From: Bradyrhizobium quebecense
Lineage (GTDB): Bacteria > Pseudomonadota > Alphaproteobacteria > Rhizobiales > Xanthobacteraceae
Direction: 5' to 3'
NCBI RefSeq assembly: GCF_013373795.3
Contig: NZ_CP088022.1
Coordinates: 8,129,501 to 8,193,500, forward strand
DNA length: 64,000 bases
Positions within the stretch are counted from its first letter, which is position 1; every line of letters starts with the position of its first letter. Made by a program: the position numbers and the translations under genes. Positions 55,825 to 64,000 of this stretch are shown here, one piece after another. The notes below the pieces were generated by a model. It saw nothing but the letters and a program-made list of their open reading frames with translations. It was not told where the DNA came from and did no database searches.

Positions 55825-56859
55825 ATGCCCGACGACCAATCCGCCATCCCGGCAAGCGACGCCAAGCGCCTGTTCGCAGGCCTGGCGCGTGCGCCAGCGA
55901 TCGTGCTCGCGGTGTCGGGCGGTCCCGATTCCGTCGCGCTGATGTGGTTGGCCGCGCGCTGGCGCCGCGCGCTCGCGCAGGGACCGCGGCTGGTGGCGGT
56001 CACCGTCGATCACGGCCTGCGTCCTGAAGCGGCCCGCGAGGCCCGCGACGTCAAACGGCTGGCGCGAAGCCTCGACCTGCCGCATCACACATTGCGCTGG
56101 AGCGGGCACAAGCCCAGCACCGGCGTGCCGGCAGCCGCGCGCGAGGCGCGCTATGGCCTGCTCGCCCAAGCCGCGCGCAAGCACGGCGCGACGCATATCC
56201 TGACCGCGCACACCCGTGACGACCAGGCCGAGACGCTGTTGATGCGGATGCTGCGCGGCAGTGGCGTCGCGGGTCTCTCGGCGATGGCGCGCGAGACCGA
56301 GCGCGATGGCGTCATGCTGACGCGACCGTTGCTCGATATCTCGAAGGCGCAGTTGGTCGCGACGCTGAAGAAGGCGGGCATCGGTTTTGCCGACGATCCG
56401 ACCAACCGCGATCCGTCCTTCACGCGGCCACGGCTGCGCGCGCTGATGCCGCTGCTGGCGGAGGAGGGCGGCGACGCGCGGAACCTGGCACGGCTCGCGG
56501 CGCGGATCGCGCGCGCCAACGCCGCGCTGGAGGTGTTGGTCGACGGCGCCGAGCGCTATCTTGCGTTGAAAAGCGAGGATCACTTCGATGCGGGCTTCGA
56601 CGCGGCACTGTTCGCGGTGATGCCGGACGAAATCCGCCTCCGTCTGCTCAAGCGCGCCATCGATCGCACTGGACACGAGGGGCCGGCCGAACTCGGCAAG
56701 GTCGAAACCCTGCTCGCCGCGGTCGATGAGGCCGTCAATCAGCCCTTGCGACAACGCGAATCCAAGCTGAAACAGACGCTTGCCGGAGCGGTCATCAGTG
56801 TCGCCTCCGGCCGTATCAGGATCAGCCCGGCGCCGCCTCGCCGGGCCCGTTCCCGCTGA
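55825..56859 (+). CDS. tilS: tRNA(Ile)-lysidine synthetase TilS
   Basis: ATP-dependent enzyme that modifies C34 of the CAU-anticodon tRNA(Ile) to lysidine. The PP-loop SGGPDS is near residue 31-36, with VTVDHGLRPEAAREA and AHTRDDQAETLLMRMLRGSG following, and the DPTNRDPSFTRPRLR segment typical of TilS. The length is about 344 residues. A GTG at 55768 overlaps the cpoB stop and would add 19 residues; start choice is uncertain. The C-terminal substrate-binding region is short, as in other alphaproteobacteria. Confidence 0.93.
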   Translation: MPDDQSAIPASDAKRLFAGLARAPAIVLAVSGGPDSVALMWLAARWRRALAQGPRLVAVTVDHGLRPEAAREARDVKRLARSLDLPHHTLRWSGHKPSTGVPAAAREARYGLLAQAARKHGATHILTAHTRDDQAETLLMRMLRGSGVAGLSAMARETERDGVMLTRPLLDISKAQLVATLKKAGIGFADDPTNRDPSFTRPRLRALMPLLAEEGGDARNLARLAARIARANAALEVLVDGAERYLALKSEDHFDAGFDAALFAVMPDEIRLRLLKRAIDRTGHEGPAELGKVETLLAAVDEAVNQPLRQRESKLKQTLAGAVISVASGRIRISPAPPRRARSR

Positions 56860-57118
56860 GCCGGGTTCGATTGTTTCAACCGCGGTCATAATCCGGCAAG
56901 GAGGCTTAACCACCCCGGAAAAACACCGGATTCCGCGTCATTTTTTGACCGGGAATCGGGCTAGGATGCGGTAAATAGTCGTGCGTGGTTCCCTTGGCAT
57001 CGACCCCAGCGGCACCTAGATTGTAGGGCATCGACGGGATGGATTCCCTGGGGATTCCCACAGAGCCTGCCCAAGGATTAGAGAGAGGCCGCGATCCGCG
57101 CGACCACGAAGGAAGACC

Positions 57119-59041
<1,923 letters not shown>

Positions 59042-59053
59042 GCCTCGCCCGCC

Positions 59054-59467
59054 ATGGCCGGCCCTTCCGGCAAACCGATTGTGCAAAAGCTCGGCCTCAA
59101 GCCGGGCTTTTGTATTTTTGTCGACGGATTGTCCGTTCCCTATGGCGACATCGTCGGCGGGCTGCCTGCCGATCTGCGGATCGCGAAGACCGTGCGGGCG
59201 CCGCTCGATGCCGTGCATCTGTTCGCGGCCGAGGCCAAGGGGCTCGCCGCCAAGCTGCGGCGTTACCGCGAGGCGATCGCACCTCGCGGCATGATCTGGG
59301 TGTCGTGGCCGAAGAAGAGCTCGGGTGTTGCGACCGATCTTGACGACAGGGCGGTGCGCGCGGCGGGGCTTGCGTCCGGCCTGGTCGACATCAAGGTCTG
59401 CGCCGTCGATGCGGTGTGGTCGGGGCTGAAATTCGTGATCCCGGTCAAAGAGCGCGGCAAGCGCTGA
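59054..59467 (+). CDS. DUF3052 family protein
   Basis: A 137-residue cytoplasmic protein with the DUF3052 look: QKLGLKPGFCIFVDGLSVPYGDIVGGLPADL, HLFAAEAKGLAAKLRRYREAIAPRGMIWVSWPKKSSG and a C-terminal CAVDAVWSGLKFVI. Function unknown. It begins 12 bp after the ftsH stop and is likely co-transcribed. Confidence 0.85.
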   Translation: MAGPSGKPIVQKLGLKPGFCIFVDGLSVPYGDIVGGLPADLRIAKTVRAPLDAVHLFAAEAKGLAAKLRRYREAIAPRGMIWVSWPKKSSGVATDLDDRAVRAAGLASGLVDIKVCAVDAVWSGLKFVIPVKERGKR

Positions 59468-59554
59468 GATCGCCCCGGCGTCGGTCTCCGAGGGCAAGCG
59501 GACGCCGCTCGGCTCGGCCGCTATAGGCCGGCTTTGACCCGAAGCGGTCATCGA

Positions 59555-60535
59555 CTAACGCGACTGGCGCAAGCGCGGCCGGGCATCCATCTCCTTTGCG
59601 ACGCCCTCGGCGCACCGGATGAAGCGGTGCACGATCGGACTCAATGAACGGTTCTTCAGGGTGATGATTGACACAGGCCACGGTCGGGCGGGGAGGTCGA
59701 CCGGCAGCGCTCTTAGCGAATAGCGTTCGGCGTACAGGTGCAATACCGAGCGCGGCAATGTGGTGATGAAATCCCCCGTCGCGATCAGTTGGGTCCGCAT
59801 ATGCACCGAGAGCGTTCGCATGCTGATGTTGGGCACCTCAAGTCCTTGTGCCGCGAAGGCCTCCGTGACCACCGAGTGATTCCATATCCCTGGCTCGGTC
59901 AGGATCCAGCGTTCGTGAACGATGTCGGCAAGTTCAATTTTGCGACGATTGAACCAGCGGTTGTTCGGCCCTGCGGCGACAACAAGCTCGTCCTCGAACA
60001 GTGTTCTGACATCGACTTCATCTGGAATCTCCGGCGCGCCAAAACTGCGGTTGCCCCGGGCGATCACGAGGTCGATCTTGCGGTCGAGGAGAAGCGACAG
60101 CCGACCGAGATTAATGTGCTCGAAGTCAAGAACGGCGCGCGGGTATTGCCGGAAGAACAGATTGGCGATCCGCGGCAACACGGCAGACGAAATGGACTCG
60201 GGACAACCGACGCGCACCTCACCCGTCGTTTGATTGCTGAGGAATGAAATTTCCTCCATTCCTTGACGCAACTCGTCGAGGGCCGCGCGGCTCCGTCGGA
60301 GGAGAACGTCCCCAAACACCGTGGATGCGACACCACGGGTGCTGCGGTCGAGCAGTCGAACCTGCAGGGTGGCTTCGAGATCCGCAACCATCTGCGATAT
60401 CGCCGACTGGGTAACGCCGAGCTTCACAGCCGCCTTGGATATACTCCCAGATTGAATCACGGTCGCGAACGCGTGCAGGTCGTGCAGACGTATGCGCCGG
60501 CCGATGCGAGCTTCCCAGTTGGAGGCCTTTGCCAT
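59555..60535 (-). CDS. LysR-family transcriptional regulator
   Basis: A 326-residue LTTR. The N-terminal helix-turn-helix is RLHDLHAFATVIQSGSISKAAVKLGVTQSAISQMVADLEATL. The C-terminal effector domain is intact (GEVRVGCPESISSAVLPRIANLFF). The ATG at 60535 has AGGA 6 nt upstream; a farther start at 60562 adds nine residues. It is divergent from the MOSC gene. Confidence 0.92.
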   Translation of the reverse strand: MAKASNWEARIGRRIRLHDLHAFATVIQSGSISKAAVKLGVTQSAISQMVADLEATLQVRLLDRSTRGVASTVFGDVLLRRSRAALDELRQGMEEISFLSNQTTGEVRVGCPESISSAVLPRIANLFFRQYPRAVLDFEHINLGRLSLLLDRKIDLVIARGNRSFGAPEIPDEVDVRTLFEDELVVAAGPNNRWFNRRKIELADIVHERWILTEPGIWNHSVVTEAFAAQGLEVPNISMRTLSVHMRTQLIATGDFITTLPRSVLHLYAERYSLRALPVDLPARPWPVSIITLKNRSLSPIVHRFIRCAEGVAKEMDARPRLRQSR

Positions 60536-60709
60536 CGCCAATCCTAATGTAGGTAGTAGCAAATTCCCCCTTCTGCTTATGACGCCTTCAGGGCAATTTC
60601 AACGCTGAACTCACCCCCGGCGCGGGATGCGGACTGCCGCGAATGCCACGGTGGAACTCGGATGGCCGTCCTTCCGGGGAACATGTGCATCAATCACAGG
60701 AGGTTGGCC

Positions 60710-61186
60710 ATGGCGAGCGTTGTTGGTCTGTTTGTCGCCTCCGCCATTGGACAGCCCATGCAGACGTGCACCTCAGTGCGGGCTTTTGCCGGTCGCGGGC
60801 TGGAAGGGGATCGATACGAACGTGGTGAGGGCTCTTACTCGAAATTGCCGCGCGTGGCAGCACGCCATGTTTCCCTGATCGCCTGCGAAGCCATCGAGGC
60901 CGCAAATAGAGAGTTGGTCCAGCGCGGTCTCATTCCCTTCGAAGTGAATGAAACGCGACGTAACATCGTCGTCGACGGTATCGACGTCTATGGATTGCTG
61001 GGCAAGGAATTCCGCATCGGCGCCGTGCGCCTGCGCGGCTCCGAACCGACAAGGCCATGCCATCTCCCGTCCGCAGTCACTGGCAAGATGGGATTTGCGG
61101 AGGCTTATCGCGATCGAGGCGGCGTGCGGGCCGAGGTTCTCTCGGGTGGAATTATTTCGATCGGCGACCTCATTCAAACGGATTAA
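60710..61186 (+). CDS. MOSC-domain protein
   Basis: Small MOSC (molybdenum cofactor sulfurase C-terminal) protein of 158 residues, probably acting in sulfur or metal-sulfur transfer. Seen: GRGLEGDRYERGEGSYSK, NETRRNIVVDGIDVYGLLGKEFRIG and a conserved Cys in EPTRPCHLPS. AGGAGG lies 6 nt before the ATG at 60710. It is divergent from the LysR gene, which may control it. Confidence 0.88.
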   Translation: MASVVGLFVASAIGQPMQTCTSVRAFAGRGLEGDRYERGEGSYSKLPRVAARHVSLIACEAIEAANRELVQRGLIPFEVNETRRNIVVDGIDVYGLLGKEFRIGAVRLRGSEPTRPCHLPSAVTGKMGFAEAYRDRGGVRAEVLSGGIISIGDLIQTD

Positions 61187-61289
61187 TGGAGCGGGTCTGC
61201 TCTTGGGCCCAAAGCTGGCTTGAACCTATGTCGCCTCCGACGCCGGCTTTCGAGGCAAAAGCGGACGTAACGCATTTAGGAGTACGCGC

Positions 61290-62792
61290 CTAGTTCGAGC
61301 TCTCGGCTGCCGGGAGCACGCCGGCCTTCGTCTCGTCCGACCGCACATGGATGACGGCGATGTCGTCCTTGTAGAGCCGCTTCCAGCCCTTGAGGTGGTC
61401 CAGCGCGTTTCCGGCCGGAGAGTCCGAGCTCAACAGCGTGGCGTCGATCCGGTATTTGTCGAGCAGGTCCAGCAGCTGGCCGACGTCGCGGGCATCGAGC
61501 GCGGCGTAATAATCGAGCACGAATTGCTCGCCATAAAGCTCGGCGCGGCCGTCGATGAACACCTTCATGTCGCGGCTTACCATGTAGCCGCCGAACGGCG
61601 CGGTGCTGAACACGCGCTGCGCCTTGTGTTGCTGGAGGACGTCGACGGCGGCAATGGGCGAGAACACCGGCAGGAACTTGAACTCGTGCTGTGCGACGAA
61701 CATCGTCGTCGTCACCCACGCTCCGATCACCATCGCGATAGTAGCCAGGATCGTGACGACGGGGACGGCGCGTCCTTCCTCGAAGCGGGTGGCGCGGACG
61801 CCTGCCATTCCCCATTGTTCGGCGATCGGCTTGGCGAGCACCAGCGGCGCGATGAACGCGAACATCTCGATGTTGCGGATATGGCTCAGCGCCATCCAGA
61901 TCAGCCCGAGCAGCAACAGGATCCGCGGCACCGACAGGGTCAGCCCGCGATAGCAGATGACGCCGATCAGGCCGAGCAGCGTGGCTTCGAAGAAGCTGGG
62001 CTTGCTGAAATCCGCGGGCAGCCATTCGCCGATCAGCGACAGCAGCTTGCCGAGGCTGAGGATCTTGGTCGCACCCAGCAGGCTATTCCAGCCATAGGGC
62101 GTCACGCAGCTCGCGGCCAGCGCGGCGACGCCGAACAATCCCCATCGCACGATGAGTTGACGGCGGCGGCTCGGCTCCGCGCTCCACACCGCCTCCAGTC
62201 CGATCGGCCCGATCAGCGCCAGGCCGAGCACGAAGCCGCCATGCAGATTGGCCCACAACGCCATCAGCGGCAGCAGCCACCATGACGGATGGGTGCGGCG
62301 ATCCGCGGCCGACATCAGGCCGCCGACGAACGCCAGCAGCACCGGCAGTGCCAGCACATGCGGCCGCGCGAAGAAGTGGATCGTCGACAGCAGCAGCGCC
62401 AGCGCCGCGATCAGGAGTGCACGCGCCGGATCGAAATACGAGCTCAACAGATGCAGGAAGATCGCGACCGACGCGCCGATCGCGACCGACGTCAGGATCA
62501 CCGGCCCGGTCCAATCGCCGCCGTACACGAGAGCGTACGCCACCTGCGACAGCCACGAGCTCGAGATCCAGGGCTCGCCGAAACGGGTAAATGAGAACAC
62601 GTCTGATGTCGGCATCGCGCCGTGTTCGAGGATCCTCTGTCCGACCTTGATCTGCCACTCCGTGTCGGAATCGCGCAGCAGGATTTCTCCGGCGGAGAGA
62701 TAGAACAGATAGGCGCCCACGGCGGCGCACAGCGGCAGCAGTCCTCGCACCGCGCTACGGCTGCCCACGCTGCTGGTGATGGAGAGTGACAT
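61290..62792 (-). CDS. Multi-spanning GT-C-like membrane protein
   Basis: A ~500-residue integral membrane protein with about ten helices. The first periplasmic loop DTEWQIKVGQRILEHGAMPTSDVFSFTRFGEPWISSSWLSQ resembles GT-C/mannosyltransferase-like proteins, though a sugar-transfer role is not shown. The C-terminal ~130 residues form a soluble domain (DMKVFIDGRAELYGEQFVLDYYAALDARDVGQLLDLLDKYRIDATLL). The ATG at 62792 is a reasonable start; earlier in-frame starts add unconserved sequence. No associated glycan genes adjoin it. Confidence 0.75.
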   Translation of the reverse strand: MSLSITSSVGSRSAVRGLLPLCAAVGAYLFYLSAGEILLRDSDTEWQIKVGQRILEHGAMPTSDVFSFTRFGEPWISSSWLSQVAYALVYGGDWTGPVILTSVAIGASVAIFLHLLSSYFDPARALLIAALALLLSTIHFFARPHVLALPVLLAFVGGLMSAADRRTHPSWWLLPLMALWANLHGGFVLGLALIGPIGLEAVWSAEPSRRRQLIVRWGLFGVAALAASCVTPYGWNSLLGATKILSLGKLLSLIGEWLPADFSKPSFFEATLLGLIGVICYRGLTLSVPRILLLLGLIWMALSHIRNIEMFAFIAPLVLAKPIAEQWGMAGVRATRFEEGRAVPVVTILATIAMVIGAWVTTTMFVAQHEFKFLPVFSPIAAVDVLQQHKAQRVFSTAPFGGYMVSRDMKVFIDGRAELYGEQFVLDYYAALDARDVGQLLDLLDKYRIDATLLSSDSPAGNALDHLKGWKRLYKDDIAVIHVRSDETKAGVLPAAESSN

Positions 62793-63203
62793 GCGCTTTC
62801 TTGGTCCGGCCGGGAACATCGTGGCAATGCCACACGTGGCGTTGGGCGCACTCGACCACGGCTTCCGATAAATTCGGGTAAATGCGACCGCGATGTCGTG
62901 GGTCCGCGCGAGATCGGATGTCTCGATTTCGAGCAATTATTTTGGCGCGCGATTTACCATCGGAAGCCCAATCCGGACCTGAGTGCTGTTGGCACCTCGC
63001 GCTTCCGTCGACCGGAGAGCCGCCAGTTCAATCGGAGGTGGCGTGCGGCCGTCGCAAAATCCTTACAATTCCAGCTTGTCATTCAGTCTGAATAGTTGTT
63101 CACTTCTTCAAACGGTTGCGGGATCAATCGTTCAAAACATTGAAGACGCGTGTGTTCTGCCGGTGGGCGCCGGCCAGGGCGCACGGTGGGGGGACGGAAT
63201 GCC
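62793..63203. other. Intergenic region, divergent promoters
   Basis: About 410 bp between the minus-strand membrane-protein gene and the plus-strand TetR gene. Composition is slightly AT-richer near 63050-63140. No gene, repeat or RNA is recognised. Confidence 0.4.
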
Positions 63204-63878
63204 ATGGTCTACCGGCGAACTCATCAGGTTGTGAAACGGCTGGCTGCCCGGCGCAGCGCCATCCTGTCGGCTGCGCGCGACGCGGCGGCGGCGGGCGGCA
63301 TGGCCGCGGTCCAGATCGCACCCGTCGCGGTGCGGGCCAATGTCGCGGCCGGCACCGTCTATCGCTATTTCCCGTCGAAGGCCGAGCTGATCTCGGAATT
63401 GATCACGGAGGTCTCACGCGACGAGTTGTCCGCGATCCGGCGCGCCGCAGAGGCCGCGCCCGGACCGTCATCGGCGCTGGCGGCCGCGGTGACGACGATT
63501 GCGGTCCACGTGCTGTCGCAGCGCAAGCTGGCCTGGGGCATCCTGGCCGAGCCGGTCGATGTCGACGTCACCGCCTCGCGCCTCGCCAGCCGCCGCGATA
63601 TTTCCGGCGAGCTGGCCATGCGCATCGACGCCGCCGTACGCGCCGGACATCTGCCGGCACAGGACACGGCGCTTGCCGCCACCGCGTTGCTCGGCGCGCT
63701 GCACGAAGCGCTGGTCGGCCCGCTGGCGCCGGCCAATCTCGACGATCCGATCAAGCTGCGCGATGCGGTGCAGACCGTGACGCTGCTCGCGCTGCGCGCG
63801 GTCGGCGTGATGGACGCGCGCGCCCGTGGCCTTGTGGTGCAGGCGACGACCCCGGCAAAGGCGCTGGTCGGGGCCTGA
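63204..63878 (+). CDS. TetR-family regulator
   Basis: A 224-residue repressor with the HTH LSAARDAAAAGGMAAVQIAPVAVRANVAAGTVYRYFPSKAELISEL. The ATG at 63204 is chosen on domain position; the frame is open to 63150. It lies 82 bp upstream of an OsmC-family gene, which it may regulate. Confidence 0.88.
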   Translation: MVYRRTHQVVKRLAARRSAILSAARDAAAAGGMAAVQIAPVAVRANVAAGTVYRYFPSKAELISELITEVSRDELSAIRRAAEAAPGPSSALAAAVTTIAVHVLSQRKLAWGILAEPVDVDVTASRLASRRDISGELAMRIDAAVRAGHLPAQDTALAATALLGALHEALVGPLAPANLDDPIKLRDAVQTVTLLALRAVGVMDARARGLVVQATTPAKALVGA

Positions 63879-63960
63879 GATCGCAGCTGCGCGGCGAACA
63901 CTTCCGTCGCATTGGCGTTGTAGGTTGAGGCTGGGTTCAACCAATCTCACGGAGCAACGC

Positions 63961-64000
63961 ATGACGACGACCCATGGTTCGGCCAAATGGCAGGGTGGCA
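63961..64000 (+). CDS. OsmC/Ohr-family protein, cut by window end
   Basis: The last 40 bases encode MTTTHGSAKWQGG, which matches the start of OsmC-type peroxidases that remove organic hydroperoxides. CGGAG lies 6 nt before the ATG. Only 13 codons are present. Confidence 0.65.
   Translation, partial: MTTTHGSAKWQGG

Overview
This 64 kb, high-GC window looks like chromosome from a Bradyrhizobium-type alphaproteobacterium (Nitrobacteraceae). The grounds are the gene families (OpgC-type succinyltransferase, DUF2147, DUF3095, DUF3052, Fe-type SOD, a tolQRAB/pal/cpoB/tilS/ftsH block), the dense coding with frequent GTG/TTG starts, and the palindromic dispersed repeats between housekeeping genes. 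No rRNA, tRNA or CRISPR array was recognised.

Region 1 (1-7750) is accessory. A SARP-like winged-helix/TPR regulator and an atypical, truncated cytochrome P450 lie on the minus strand. Divergent from them is a three-gene plus-strand cassette: a caspase-family protease whose C-terminus is a tandem array of ~34-residue units, a small protein with an HExxE metal-site-like motif, and a polytopic membrane protein. I know of no described system with this composition, and it is my main candidate for something new.

Region 2 (7751-10610) is a remnant of a phage, satellite or plasmid-like element: a DUF5906/P4-type primase-helicase, a small helper ORF, iteron-like arrays with 9-10 bp period, direct repeats, and a structured segment ending in a Rho-independent terminator. 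No integrase is visible.

Region 3 (10675-27343) is a surface-protein export and glycosylation locus. It holds a type I secretion ABC transporter (HlyB-like with an inactive C39-like domain), its HlyD partner, a metzincin-like repeat protein, an FkbM methyltransferase, a bacterial autotransporter heptosyltransferase (BAHT/TibC-like), and a 2411-residue protein with AIDA-type strand-loop-strand repeats followed by ten ~109-residue modules. The same modules occur seven times in the metzincin-like protein. The giant protein has no autotransporter beta-barrel, so the arrangement suggests heptosylated AIDA repeats on a type I-secreted adhesin.

Region 4 (27502-46074) is mixed core and peripheral metabolism and stress functions: HerA/DUF87-like ATPase, MFS transporter, AlaX editing protein, OpgC, TetR with acyl-CoA dehydrogenase, asparaginase II, ECF sigma factor, AraC regulator, MBL-fold protein, HtpG, DUF3095 protein, DUF2147 protein, MATE exporter, GNAT, SodB and CrcB, with several mosaic intergenic repeats.

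Region 5 (46725-59467) is the Tol-Pal envelope block followed by tilS, ftsH and a DUF3052 gene. A GGDEF-EAL protein and a FeeM-like acyltransferase-fold protein lie between tolB and pal. Region 6 (59555-64000) has a LysR regulator, a MOSC protein, a GT-C-like membrane protein, a TetR regulator and the first codons of an OsmC-family gene cut by the window edge.
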